Below are positions 43,129 through 51,995 of a DNA stretch of 64,000 nucleotides, piece by piece. The notes beneath the pieces are model-generated. The model searched no databases and was not told the origin of the DNA. It saw nothing but the letters and a program-made list of their open reading frames with translations. This DNA is from Lysobacteraceae bacterium (GTDB lineage Bacteria > Bdellovibrionota > UBA1018 > JAGTJX01). Location: assembly GCA_023657465.1 (NCBI GenBank), contig JAGTJX010000004.1, forward strand, positions 365,515-429,514. Direction: 5' to 3'. Position numbers and translations under genes: made by a program. Each line of letters begins with the position of its first letter. The first letter of the stretch is position 1.

Positions 43129-44972
43129 GATTTTAGTTTCCTCGACCGAAAACCTCTCACAATATACCTGCCAGGATGAACACGCGTGAAAAGATCTGCG
43201 TCCATTCCAATGGCTTGATTCATTAGGATTTCACGGATCAATTCAGCACTGCTGCAAGCATAAGTAATACCTCGTGAGCCTAGTCCGCTTAAGATCATGA
43301 GGTTAGGTACGTATTCTGCTTGCGGGTAGACTGAAGCACGTCTGCCTTTGTAGAGATCAGAGTAGTGTTGCTGATAATAATCTGGATTGGGAATCATTCC
43401 TACTAGTGGGAGTTTATCAGGGGCCATAGCGCGAACGCTAGCTCTGGCATTGAATTTCTGGATACTTGTATCGGGGTTACTCCAAGTAAGATTGAGTTTT
43501 TCTAGCGCTTCATCTGTGAATTGACTGAGTGATTCCCAGTCTGTGCTCAAATCTGATTTCTGTTCAAATGTTGCGCCCAAGGTGTACTCGTTTGAGGTGG
43601 GAATGAGGTAGGCATCATTCATGATGACTTGATCAGTTGAAGTTGTAAGTGCGTCTCGTGGAAGTCTGAGGATTTGGCCTTTCATGGCTTTGAGGGTGAC
43701 ATTGAGATCGGGTGCGAATTCTAAGGACCTTGAACCTAGGGCGATGATCACAAAAGAGTCGAGACTGAGTTTTGCGTTTGTTTCTACTATAATCCTAGGA
43801 TGCTTGAGAAGGCTTTTGCACCACTCCTTGGGATTTATCCAGCCCGATGTTGCGTAATGAGTCTTACTCTTATCCACTATCTTAGCCAATCCCTTAACCA
43901 GGGAGTGTTCTTCTATAGCTTGAGATTCTTCCTTCCATTCTGTGAGACCAGATCTCTCTCCGAGTCCACTTCCATAGCGATCGAACCACCGTTGGAATAC
44001 TTGGAAGGAATGAAGTGAGAATCTACTTGTGTCATTGGTTTCGTTTGATAAGTGAGGCATGAAGATACCTGCAGAGTTCCCTGATGCACCGAATGCGATT
44101 TCACTCTCAGGCTCTAATACTCTGATGTTGAACCCATTCTCTGCAAGTTCACGTGCAACTGATGCTCCAGCTAGACCACTACCAAAAACCGTAATCGACT
44201 GAGTCTTCTCTTTGTTTTTGGGAATACTGTACCAAGGATCAATAGGTGATGCGCGAGATTGGAGATGAGTCAGTACTCCTTTGAGACAATGTTTCTTCAT
44301 TCCAATGCCAGGAGCCTTCTCTACTTCGAAACCCGACTGCTGGAGACTCTCTCTGACTCCACTTGCGACTGAATAAGTTGCAATACTCGTTCGTATCTTC
44401 GAGAGTTCTGCGACGGTCTTAAGCAGTTTTTGCGACCATGCTGATTCATTCTTAGAAGGGGTGAAGCCATCCAAATACCATGCATCCATTCCTTCAAAGT
44501 CATGAGGCGCAATCCATTGTTTGAGGGCTTGCTCCGCATCACCCAGCAGCAAGTGAAGAGTAATGTTGTAGCTTATCTTGAGATTGTAAAACCCTGCAGT
44601 TGGGAACTCAGGATAGAGTTTAGTCCATTCGGAATACTGTAATAGATCTGAAAGATGTTTCGCATAAGTATGAATAAGAAACGACCGTTCGAGAGGTGCA
44701 TTTTCTACACTGAGATAATGTAAGTGAGTGTTTGGGAATTGCTCGTGTGACCTGAGAGTGGTTGTAAAATTAATCCCTGCACCGAATCCGATTTCTCCAA
44801 TCCAAAACTCTTTCGATTCCTTCAGCCGTGATGCGAGATCATTGCCATTAATATAAACATGTTCTGATTCTGCAATAGCACCATAAGTAGAAAAGTAGAT
44901 GTCGTTGTATTCAGATTGTCGGAGTGAGTTACCGTCCCAAGAGGCTAGGGGACGTTTAATCTTCAATATCAC
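43125..44972 (-). CDS. mnmC: tRNA 5-methylaminomethyl-2-thiouridine biosynthesis bifunctional protein MnmC
   Basis: The track starts at 45044, but residues before 'KIKRPLASWDGNSLRQSEYNDIYFS' are non-homologous; a GTG at 44972 or TTG at 44966 gives the usual start. The N-terminal methyltransferase (MnmC2) shows 'EIGFGAGINF' and 'WYLDGFTPSKNESAWS', and the C-terminal FAD oxidoreductase (MnmC1) shows 'VFGSGLAGASVARELAENGFNIRVLEPE'. Together they convert cmnm5(s2)U to mnm5(s2)U at the tRNA wobble base. The start lies within the 3' end of the upstream secreted protein gene. The order of domains is the same as in E. coli. Confidence 0.92.
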   Translation of the reverse strand: MILKIKRPLASWDGNSLRQSEYNDIYFSTYGAIAESEHVYINGNDLASRLKESKEFWIGEIGFGAGINFTTTLRSHEQFPNTHLHYLSVENAPLERSFLIHTYAKHLSDLLQYSEWTKLYPEFPTAGFYNLKISYNITLHLLLGDAEQALKQWIAPHDFEGMDAWYLDGFTPSKNESAWSQKLLKTVAELSKIRTSIATYSVASGVRESLQQSGFEVEKAPGIGMKKHCLKGVLTHLQSRASPIDPWYSIPKNKEKTQSITVFGSGLAGASVARELAENGFNIRVLEPESEIAFGASGNSAGIFMPHLSNETNDTSRFSLHSFQVFQRWFDRYGSGLGERSGLTEWKEESQAIEEHSLVKGLAKIVDKSKTHYATSGWINPKEWCKSLLKHPRIIVETNAKLSLDSFVIIALGSRSLEFAPDLNVTLKAMKGQILRLPRDALTTSTDQVIMNDAYLIPTSNEYTLGATFEQKSDLSTDWESLSQFTDEALEKLNLTWSNPDTSIQKFNARASVRAMAPDKLPLVGMIPNPDYYQQHYSDLYKGRRASVYPQAEYVPNLMILSGLGSRGITYACSSAELIREILMNQAIGMDADLFTRVHPGRYIVRGFRSRKLKS

Positions 44973-45300
44973 ACTTAAAACTATACTTCTTACCACTGAG
45001 TTTGAATTCAGCAGATTGTTGAATGAATAAGTTACCATCCACAAAAATATTCAAATCAGATTTGTTTCCTGTGACTTCGACTTTCATTCGGTTGATGTTT
45101 TCTCTGACTTCTACGGCTTCTTGAAATTTGAGTGCGTACTGAATTCCTGATTTTTCGAAGAGCTGCAATTGGATTGGTTGATCGACTTTTTCTTTTGGTT
45201 CGAAGACTTCAATCTTGAGTTCTTGGTCACCAGTCAAACATTTGACGTGAGCATAAGAAGAATTTGCACCCAAAAATGCCAAAATCAGTATGAGTTTCAT
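44956..45300 (-). CDS. Small secreted protein of unknown function
   Basis: The 114-residue product has a signal peptide with cleavage after 'NSSYAH' and a beta-rich mature part. Two cysteines (one right after the signal, one near the C-terminus) could form a disulfide. No family is recognised. Its 3' end overlaps the presumed mnmC start, so both may be translated from one message. Its start codon abuts an ATG on the opposite strand (CATATG). Confidence 0.6.
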   Translation of the reverse strand: MKLILILAFLGANSSYAHVKCLTGDQELKIEVFEPKEKVDQPIQLQLFEKSGIQYALKFQEAVEVRENINRMKVEVTGNKSDLNIFVDGNLFIQQSAEFKLSGKKYSFKCDIED

Positions 45301-45354
45301 ATGTCTCTGATTGTAATCGTGACAATCAGAGAATCAAAAGACAAAATAGAAAGA

Positions 45355-46404
45355 ATGAGTAAATCGCTCCACGTTTTGATCATCTTTGATCTCAATAGTG
45401 AATTGCCGCGCGAAGAGTATTCATCTTATCTAAAAGAAGACGTAGATTGGAAAGTGACCTCAGATGTCAAACGATCACTCGAACGTCTGGGGCATGAAGT
45501 GCGCCTGCTAGGAATCTATAATGATCTCGCTCCTTTTCTCGATTGCATGAAAGATCGTAAACCTGATTTGATTTTCAATCTGAGTGAAGCATTTAATAGC
45601 GAGAGAGATTTTGAACCCCACATGGCTTCCCTCTTCGAACTTTTCTCAGTCAAGTATACAGGAGCATCACCTGAAGCCTTGAGGCTTTGTAAGGATAAGG
45701 GACTAGCTAAGAAGATCCTTTCGTATCATAGACTCCAAGTTCCTAAGTTTGTTGTATCGCATAAACGCAATCCTCTGAGATCTCTTAAGAATTTCATTTA
45801 CCCTGCTTTCATTAAGCCACTGAGTCTAGAAGCCTCAGAGGGCATCTCACAAGTCTCTTTCGTTGAGAATGAGGCCGAGTGTTTGGAGAGGATCAAGTTC
45901 ATCCATGACAAAATGGGTGTCGACGCCATCATTGAGGAATACATCGATGGTAGAGAGATCTATGTCTCTGTGATGGGGAACGACAGATTAGCTGCATTCC
46001 CTGCAAGAGAACTCTACTTCGAAGAGATGCCTGATGGAGTTCCCAAGTTCGCTACCTTTCATGCGAAATGGAATGATGCCTACAGGAAGAAGTGGGGCAT
46101 TGCCACTGACTTCGCAAAGCCACTTGGCGATGAGTTAGAAAAGAAAATTTTAGAAACGAGTAAGAAAATTTACCGAGTACTGAAAATGAGTGGCTACGGC
46201 AGGATTGATCTTCGAATCAGAAACAACAATGAGATTGTTTTCTTAGAAGCCAATCCTAATCCCAATCTTGCCAAAGATGAAGATTTCGCGCTTTCTGTTC
46301 TGAAATCTGGTGTGAAGTTTGATGAACTCATTCAGAAGATCATCTCTCTTGCATTCAGTAGAGAGTCCATCAAGGAATCAGCGGAATCACCCAGCGGAAA
46401 TTAA
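45355..46404 (+). CDS. ATP-grasp ligase, D-Ala-D-Ala ligase-like
   Basis: The track ORF begins at 45169, but the ATG at 45355 ('MSKSLHVLIIFDLNSE') fits the family better; ATG at 45301 is an alternative. The protein shows an N-terminal domain with 'KPDLIFNLSEAFN', then the ATP-grasp region 'FIKPLSLEASEGISQVSFV', 'IEEYIDGREIYVSVMGN' and 'GYGRIDLRIRNNNEIVFLEANPNPNLA' with metal-binding Glu and Asn. Related proteins ligate amino acids or peptides with ATP. The predicted role is not Ddl itself, because key Ddl residues differ; the true substrate is unknown. It overlaps the CPBP protease gene at its end. Confidence 0.82.
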   Translation: MSKSLHVLIIFDLNSELPREEYSSYLKEDVDWKVTSDVKRSLERLGHEVRLLGIYNDLAPFLDCMKDRKPDLIFNLSEAFNSERDFEPHMASLFELFSVKYTGASPEALRLCKDKGLAKKILSYHRLQVPKFVVSHKRNPLRSLKNFIYPAFIKPLSLEASEGISQVSFVENEAECLERIKFIHDKMGVDAIIEEYIDGREIYVSVMGNDRLAAFPARELYFEEMPDGVPKFATFHAKWNDAYRKKWGIATDFAKPLGDELEKKILETSKKIYRVLKMSGYGRIDLRIRNNNEIVFLEANPNPNLAKDEDFALSVLKSGVKFDELIQKIISLAFSRESIKESAESPSGN

Positions 46405-47110
46405 TGGAGTTCCCTCGGTCGATAAAGATATTATACCAAGAGTGTGTAAAAATATTCTTCCTCATATCGTATTGATTACGCGACATCTGCCAGGACATGA
46501 GCATTCCAAAAATGAATCTCTGCGCCATGGGATTAAGTTCTAGATTCTCCACTCCTCCAATGACGTGTGCTGCTGCAAACGCAAGCGAGGATATCGGCGC
46601 TCCTACCCACTCCGTGCCAAACAAGCGAGAGAGTCCATGAAACCAAAAGCCTCTGAAGAGAGCTTCTTCGCCTAGGCCTACGAAGCTATAGCTCACGGGG
46701 ATTTCCCATCTTTGGAATGATGGATAGCCTCCACCAGTGTAGTAACCATAGCCTGCAGCGAATCCCACAGTCGGTGCTGCAATGAGGTCGACGAGATTCA
46801 GTGGATTCACGTTTGAAATCCAATTCTCATAGATCGAATGTTTAGCAGTTCCCGGCGCTCCAGCATCACGGTAAGCGTCGTATTGGTTATAGAGCCAAAT
46901 ATTAAATCCAATGTTACTAAAATAGGGGTTCTTCAGAAAATACATCGCACTCACACCTGCATAGGCTAAACCTTCTAGTGCATTGCCATTCAAGGTCTGT
47001 CCAAGGCCAGGCAGAAGCATGCTCGAAAAACCAGCGACTGCTGGAGCAGGTTTGGCTTGTGCGTATGAAAGCTGAAAAACAATGAGGAGTGTAGTCAGGA
47101 TGAGTTTCAT
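46370..47110 (-). CDS. CPBP family intramembrane metalloprotease
   Basis: The 246-residue product has a signal peptide or N-terminal anchor, and the CPBP motifs 'GEEALFRGFWFHGLSRLFG' (EExxxR) and 'SLAFAAAHVIGG' (FxxxH), which bind the catalytic metal in the membrane. CPBP proteases relate to CAAX prenyl endopeptidases and often act in bacteriocin self-immunity or protein processing. It follows the TonB-like gene by overlap (four bases). The substrate is unknown. Confidence 0.85.
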   Translation of the reverse strand: MKLILTTLLIVFQLSYAQAKPAPAVAGFSSMLLPGLGQTLNGNALEGLAYAGVSAMYFLKNPYFSNIGFNIWLYNQYDAYRDAGAPGTAKHSIYENWISNVNPLNLVDLIAAPTVGFAAGYGYYTGGGYPSFQRWEIPVSYSFVGLGEEALFRGFWFHGLSRLFGTEWVGAPISSLAFAAAHVIGGVENLELNPMAQRFIFGMLMSWQMSRNQYDMRKNIFTHSWYNIFIDRGNSINFRWVIPLIP

Positions 47111-48015
47111 GATGACGATGTGGACGTGCTTTCTTTGATAAACTTATTCCAAGTCTCTATGTCTGCTTCCATGCGCCGGATCGTTTTTGTTTCACGGTCT
47201 GGCTTACCGCGCTCTTCGATGAATCGGTAAAGGCGATAAAAATCTACATAAACAAACCCTGGGAGAACGATGACAGGTGGGATGATTCGTTCAAATAGCT
47301 CATTGATTTTTTGATTGATCAGAGGTTCTTGAAAGTTGTACTTGGCGATGAACAGTTCGTTAGGTGCGATTTTCACTGAAGGCTCAGGTATCATGTCTCC
47401 GCTAACAAGAATTCTGTAATCGACTTGAAGAGCGAGGCGATACGTTCGTTTTTCTTTTGCCCAGAGATTTTGAGGCAAGGGGTTTCTCAGTGCAGCGATG
47501 AGAGCTGCAACAGTATAGGTCTGAAGCAAAGGTTGATCAGTACTGAGAGATTCTAGATTACCGTTGAACACACCCTGTTCATTCACTTCGAAAAGTAGTC
47601 TCACGTTTCCAGCAATTCGTTGTGAAGCCAAGGATTGGGGATAATGAGTACGGTTGTTGATGTTCTCATAGAGAGACTTGATGAAAGGGTGAAGTTGGGA
47701 GTCTTGAGTAAGAGAGTAATCACCGAATTCTTTGAATCCAGAAGTATTGGTTTGTCCATGCTCAGGAGCGGCTTGTGAGGATCCTTTGAGAAAAAAATCC
47801 GAGGCAAACGACGAAAGATTCTTGATCGATTGTAGAGATCCTCGCGCACTTGTTCCTTGCCCTACTTTTTTAATAGGTGACTCAATAGCAATCAGTTCGA
47901 TTTCGTGACTCGGATTATTTTGTTGGTGTGGAATCTCAAGCAAGGATAAGAAATAGATCCCTAAAAGTAATGCGTGAAGCAGAACTGAGAGTGCTAAAGG
48001 GGACCAGTTTTTCAC
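47107..48015 (-). CDS. TonB-like protein with N-terminal anchor
   Basis: The 302-residue product has a single N-terminal hydrophobic anchor ('LALSVLLHALLLGIYFLSLLEIP') and a region near residue 120-170 with 'RTHYPQSLASQRIAGNVRLLFEVNEQGVFNG', which fits a TonB C-terminal domain. The usual Pro-rich spacer is short. Unlike typical TonB, about 120 residues follow this domain, with an extra helical region. It may couple inner-membrane energy to an outer-membrane receptor, but no exbB or exbD is nearby. It is coexpressed with the CPBP protease. Confidence 0.72.
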   Translation of the reverse strand: MKNWSPLALSVLLHALLLGIYFLSLLEIPHQQNNPSHEIELIAIESPIKKVGQGTSARGSLQSIKNLSSFASDFFLKGSSQAAPEHGQTNTSGFKEFGDYSLTQDSQLHPFIKSLYENINNRTHYPQSLASQRIAGNVRLLFEVNEQGVFNGNLESLSTDQPLLQTYTVAALIAALRNPLPQNLWAKEKRTYRLALQVDYRILVSGDMIPEPSVKIAPNELFIAKYNFQEPLINQKINELFERIIPPVIVLPGFVYVDFYRLYRFIEERGKPDRETKTIRRMEADIETWNKFIKESTSTSSS

Positions 48016-48107
48016 TCAATGAACGTACAGCACCGCGCGTTACCCTGCAACTTTCGATTCACTAAATACTTGTACTATCGTTTTATCCGTTATTAACTCA
48101 AACCTGA

Positions 48108-48662
48108 GTGAAAGACCTAACTCCTACAGATAAAACAGCAAAATTCGAAGCCGTTTCAAAAGCGATTTTGGAATTGCTCAACCAATCTGGAGTTTCGGGA
48201 GTGAGTCATACGAAGGTTGCGAGACTTTCAAAAGTTTCTCGCCCCTGGATCTATAAGTACGTAGGGAAAACCACTCACACACTGATTGAGTTCTCTGCGA
48301 TTCACTTCGGAAATCAATTATTACAAGTAGGGAAAAGCAGCCGCACAGCGAGCACCACTGAAGAGCTCATGACTCTTGCGCTTCAATCAAGCTGGTTACT
48401 TCTTGAAAAATTCACAGACCAAAAAGAAATCTTGCCTATATATTTCAGATATGCAGGAACAAAAAACCCTATTGGAATCGCGATAGATCAGCTTGAAAAT
48501 AATCAGCTGAAGGAAATGACAGGTACCCTTGCGATTAGAATGGGTGTTGGATTCCGCTACAGTCAATTAGGGCTCAAGATGCAGAATTCACTTCTAGAAA
48601 AACAAAAATCATTGAGACGTCTCTATGAGTATTCTGCAATCATCCTAAAAAATCGGAGTTAA
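48108..48662 (+). CDS. TetR-like transcriptional regulator
   Basis: The 184-residue product has an N-terminal TetR HTH ('AILELLNQSGVSGVSHTKVARLSKVSRPWIYKYVGKTTHTLIEF') and a helical C-terminal ligand domain. It starts at GTG and is followed one base later by an NAD(P)-binding oxidoreductase gene, which it probably controls. TetR regulators usually repress by binding near their own promoter; the 92-base divergent gap to the TonB-like gene is the likely operator region. Confidence 0.82.
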   Translation: MKDLTPTDKTAKFEAVSKAILELLNQSGVSGVSHTKVARLSKVSRPWIYKYVGKTTHTLIEFSAIHFGNQLLQVGKSSRTASTTEELMTLALQSSWLLLEKFTDQKEILPIYFRYAGTKNPIGIAIDQLENNQLKEMTGTLAIRMGVGFRYSQLGLKMQNSLLEKQKSLRRLYEYSAIILKNRS

Positions 48663-48663
48663 A

Positions 48664-49539
48664 ATGAACAACAAGAATATCCTCTTCATCGGAGCAACTG
48701 GATTACTAGGTAAGCCAGTGGTGAAGGAATTACTGAAAGCTGGTTTCCATCTGAGGGCACTTGTTAGGCGTCCAAACCTTGCAAAAACTAAACTACCTCC
48801 TGAAGTCGAACTTGTTCAAGGAGATATTTTTGATGAGGCGTCTCTCGGCCGCGCTATTCAAACTCGTGATATAATCTACTTGAATCTATCGATTGCTCCT
48901 GATGAATCAGAGTCTCAGATGCATACAGAAAAAGAAGGCTTAGATATTCTCCTTAAAGTTGCTCGTGAGAAGAATACTTCGCGTATCGCTTATCTCTCTT
49001 CCATCGTTAGAAAATACCAAGGTATGAATGGGTTCAATTGGTGGGTGTTTGATATTAAACATCAAGCCGTAGAGAAAATAAAAAAATCAGGTCTGCCTTA
49101 TTTTATTTATAACCCTTCTGCCTTCATGGAAAATTATTACGGCCCTCAGCGCAGAGGTAATAAGCTAGCACTAGCTGGAAAGTCTAAACACCCCATGTGG
49201 TTCATTGCCGGAGAAGATTACGGCAAACAAGTAGTGCGCTCACTCTCACTCGACCCTCAGCTCAGTCGTGAATTTTCTATCCAGGGATTGAAAGCTTATC
49301 GTTCCGATGAAGCGGCTGATGTATACATCAAAAACTTCACAGCTGCAAAGCTCTCAGTCATGTTCGCTCCTATTGGAGTTTTCAAAGTAATGGGAATGTT
49401 GATGAAGTCGATGAATTATCTCTATCACATCATGACAGCGCTCAATGAATACCCCGAGCAGTTTGAGAGTGAAGAGACTTGGAATATTCTGGGTAAACCC
49501 AGCGTGACTCTAGAAGAGTTTGCGAAGCGATCCAGTTAG
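48664..49539 (+). CDS. NAD(P)-binding SDR/NmrA-like oxidoreductase
   Basis: The 291-residue product starts 'MNNKNILFIGATGLLGKPVVKELLKAGFHLRALVRR', with the Rossmann GxxGxxG motif of atypical short-chain dehydrogenases (SDR_a5/NmrA). 'AYLSSIVRKYQG' and 'YFIYNPSAFMENYYG' are other family segments. It binds NAD(P) and may act as a reductase or a redox sensor; the substrate is unknown. It is cotranscribed with the TetR regulator, and its stop codon overlaps the stop of the convergent GDT1-like gene. Confidence 0.82.
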   Translation: MNNKNILFIGATGLLGKPVVKELLKAGFHLRALVRRPNLAKTKLPPEVELVQGDIFDEASLGRAIQTRDIIYLNLSIAPDESESQMHTEKEGLDILLKVAREKNTSRIAYLSSIVRKYQGMNGFNWWVFDIKHQAVEKIKKSGLPYFIYNPSAFMENYYGPQRRGNKLALAGKSKHPMWFIAGEDYGKQVVRSLSLDPQLSREFSIQGLKAYRSDEAADVYIKNFTAAKLSVMFAPIGVFKVMGMLMKSMNYLYHIMTALNEYPEQFESEETWNILGKPSVTLEEFAKRSS

Positions 49540-49805
49540 TTACGAATCAAAGTCCAAGCACCCATCAGAATAAACAACGATCCTGAAATCCACTTCAGAG
49601 TAATAGGTGGGAGCGTGTTACCGAGAAGTTTACCAGCAAGTACTCCGACAGTACCTGCGACTGCGAGTCCTAGAACTACGCCTAGCCAAATAGATACAGT
49701 GGAAGTGTTCACAGTCGACATCCCCATTGCTGCAAATTGAGTCTTGTCACCCATCTCTGCAAAAAGTATGGTGATGAACGTCGAAGCGAAAATTTTCCAG
49801 TCCAT
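49536..49805 (-). CDS. GDT1/TMEM165 (UPF0016) family half-size transporter
   Basis: The 89-residue membrane protein carries the signature 'FAEMGDKTQFAAMGMST' near residue 15, diagnostic of UPF0016/GDT1 proteins that transport manganese or calcium. Only one of the usual two homologous units is present, so it probably works as a dimer, as in other bacterial half-size members. It follows the mini-FliG gene by ten bases. Confidence 0.88.
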   Translation of the reverse strand: MDWKIFASTFITILFAEMGDKTQFAAMGMSTVNTSTVSIWLGVVLGLAVAGTVGVLAGKLLGNTLPPITLKWISGSLFILMGAWTLIRN

Positions 49806-49815
49806 ATACGATTCC

Positions 49816-50211
49816 CTATTTCTTCTGATTGAGTTGATGGATCAGTTCAGAGATTTTCTTTTGTGCTGCATAAACATCAGATTCCTTCTTAGCCCCAATA
49901 GTCACAATCAGTTCTTCGATCTCAGTGCGAGAACGAGAGGGCAGAGCACTTAAGAGGTGCATCTTCAGTTCATGACTTGATTTTCTCAGTGCGGTCGCAA
50001 GAAGTGTGCGATCGAGATTGATCAGAAACGGCTGGAGAGAAGCTGCATCGATTCTGAGCAGATCCTCGAAAAGGAACATTAGATCTTCAATCGCAGATGC
50101 AAGTTTGGGATCCTGTTCCTTGATTTCGCCTAAGATTCTCTCGCGAGTTGCATCATCTAATCCTGCGAGTAGTTCTGCTGCTCCACGTGGTCCAGTTGAA
50201 GGTTTAGCCAT
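49816..50211 (-). CDS. Minimal FliG-like protein (middle/C-terminal domains only)
   Basis: The 131-residue protein matches the second half of the motor switch protein FliG: 'RGAAELLAGLDDATRERILGEIKEQDPKLASAIEDLMFLFEDLLRID' corresponds to the FliG middle-to-C junction ('MFVFEDI' in typical FliG), and 'DVYAAQKKISELIHQL' to its C-terminal helices. The first 180-200 residues, including the FliF-binding N-terminal domain, are missing and no longer copy is in the window. It cannot replace FliG in the switch by itself. It could be a specialised paralogue that contacts MotA-like stators or another rotary or gliding motor; this is inference. Confidence 0.8.
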   Translation of the reverse strand: MAKPSTGPRGAAELLAGLDDATRERILGEIKEQDPKLASAIEDLMFLFEDLLRIDAASLQPFLINLDRTLLATALRKSSHELKMHLLSALPSRSRTEIEELIVTIGAKKESDVYAAQKKISELIHQLNQKK

Positions 50212-50217
50212 AGTGTC

Positions 50218-51099
50218 TTATTGAAGCGCGCATTTTGTATAAGCAGAATAATCTGCAGGAATGAGCGCTGTTTTCCTCTCTAAGGTTTTTGAGCCAATGA
50301 TGCATTGTCTGGTTTCCATAAACTCGAACACTCGAATGCTGAGAAAATTTTTGGGGTTACGATCCAAAGTTTGATTGTATTGATAGACCGCTCCCATTTT
50401 GAAAAAGGTGAGAGGTGCAAAGACTGCAGTCCAATCTTGAGTCATAGGTAATGACATCCGGTAGAGTTTACGATTGTTCTTGGGGTCGATCTTGTCAGTG
50501 TGAATGAGGAGTGACCAAGGCTCAGGTGTAAGTCCGTCAGCCGAGATATAAGTCATCTTGTGGTAAGGGCCTTGGATTTTCCTCCGTGAATCAGTCACAT
50601 CCTCATTCCAATAGTGAGCATAGATATTGCCTGAAGGATCTACAGTGGCTTCGTAATTGAATTTCTGAGATCCATCTTTGCGTGAGGTCCAGAGCTCTTG
50701 CCAATGAGTGAGACGGTTGTTAGCATCGAGAGTGATTTCTCGATTGAGAATATAAGATGCCAACACTTCCATCGTCTTTAGTTTCTGATTGTTGAACGAA
50801 TGTTTAGCGTTGTTTCCGCAGAGCTTGAATGAGAAATTGCCATTGTTAAACTTCACATCAAACGGAGAGATTGGGTATTGAGCTGAGATCTTTATTTCGA
50901 GCTGTTCACAGTCTGCGTAGTTCAGCTCATCTTCTGAGAGCGGGAGTTCCATGGAATTCTGAAGTGATTGAGAAGCTTGCATCCTCTCATTAAAGACAGG
51001 CCAAGACGAATCGAAGGCTGCGAGTAAACTAGTGAGATCAGTCTGGGCTTGTGCAACATTGATCAATGATCCTATGACCAGGAATATCGACTTCATCAT
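50218..51099 (-). CDS. Secreted protein of unknown function
   Basis: The 293-residue product has a signal peptide with cleavage after 'NVAQAQ'. The mature domain has four or five cysteines ('YADCEQLEIK', 'SFKLCGN', 'TRQCIIG', 'YTKCALQ') that probably form disulfides, and looks beta-rich. No family is recognised. It ends six bases before the mini-FliG gene start, so it may be cotranscribed with it. Confidence 0.65.
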   Translation of the reverse strand: MMKSIFLVIGSLINVAQAQTDLTSLLAAFDSSWPVFNERMQASQSLQNSMELPLSEDELNYADCEQLEIKISAQYPISPFDVKFNNGNFSFKLCGNNAKHSFNNQKLKTMEVLASYILNREITLDANNRLTHWQELWTSRKDGSQKFNYEATVDPSGNIYAHYWNEDVTDSRRKIQGPYHKMTYISADGLTPEPWSLLIHTDKIDPKNNRKLYRMSLPMTQDWTAVFAPLTFFKMGAVYQYNQTLDRNPKNFLSIRVFEFMETRQCIIGSKTLERKTALIPADYSAYTKCALQ

Positions 51100-51188
51100 A
51101 AATAGAGAGTCTCTCAGAGGTTAAGTTTTGTCAAAAAACAAGCTTTTTTTTTTCGATTCAAGAAACTTTGGCGTTATTTCGATATTCA

Positions 51189-51995
51189 ATGTGGATGAGT
51201 AGGATTTATATTTTTCTATTAGGTGGAGTAGGTTTATTGATCTCAACGGTGGGAGGATTCTTCTCCGTCGTAGGTCTCACTCACTTATTCACAGGTGCAC
51301 CACTGAGTGTCGGCTTGATGGCTGCAAGTCTCGAAGCAGCCAAGCTCGTCACTGCAGGTTTCCTTTATCGTTATTGGGGTCATATTGGCCGCATCATGCG
51401 TAACTATTTGACATTCGCAGTGGCGATGCTTTCATTCATCACAAGCTTAGGTGTGTTCGGCTTCCTCTCTCATGCGTATTTCAAATCAACTGTAGATCTA
51501 AAAACGAAGAATATGAAAATCTCTCAGCTCAGAGCTCAAGACAAGCTCCTTTAAGAGACGATTAACAAGGCAGAAGATTTCATTAAAGAGATCCTACAAA
51601 ACAGAATTTCTAAAAAGTTTGAACTCTATGAGAAGTCGAGAACTCAGATGAGAAAAAACACCGAGCGTTCTCTTTCAATTCAGACTGAAATCGCTGTACT
51701 TCAATTACAATTCTACGGTGCTCAAGCAGATATTGGGCCGCTCTAAGATGTTTCAGAAGCCACTGAAATTCCAGTGGATACAATTGCTAAGGTTCTAATA
51801 CTCATTTTCGTTTCAGTGTTTGACCCACTTGCGATCTGTTTGGTCTTCGCATGGGGTCTTGCGATTCGTCTCAGAGAGAAGTATCGCGGCGATGAGAAGC
51901 GAATCTCGCATCTCTCGTTCACTAAACCTGTTGATCAAGCTCCTAGAGATATTGCTTCTTCAATACAATGGTATATCCCTGTGCGTCATCACTGA
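51189..51995 (+). pseudogene. Broken membrane/coiled-coil protein, phage-like, with two in-frame stops
   Basis: Two track ORFs (51168-51554 and 51774-51995) share one frame, and the sequence between them is coherent: three membrane spans, a coiled coil rich in Glu, Lys and Gln, then a fourth span. TAA at 51552-51554 and TAA at 51744-51746 interrupt it. The segment 'SLEAAKLVTAGFLYRYWGH' and 'FITSLGVFGFLSHAY' closely resembles, from memory, coil-containing membrane proteins of marine myoviruses. The 3' 53 bases overlap the convergent protease gene. The intact product would be about 268 residues with four spans. It may be a remnant of phage origin; nothing else phage-like is nearby. Confidence 0.72.

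Noticed and set aside
45301-45354. ATG at 45301 as start of the ATP-grasp ligase, giving back-to-back starts (CATATG)
   Set aside because: The protein family begins near 'SKSLHVLIIFD'; the 18 extra residues look non-homologous, so 45355 is preferred, though the alternative is noted.
2984-51995. Stop codon reassignment or programmed readthrough explaining the in-frame stops
   Set aside because: Both TAA and TGA occur, with frameshifts in two loci, while both codons end many normal genes here. Decay or sequence error is simpler.
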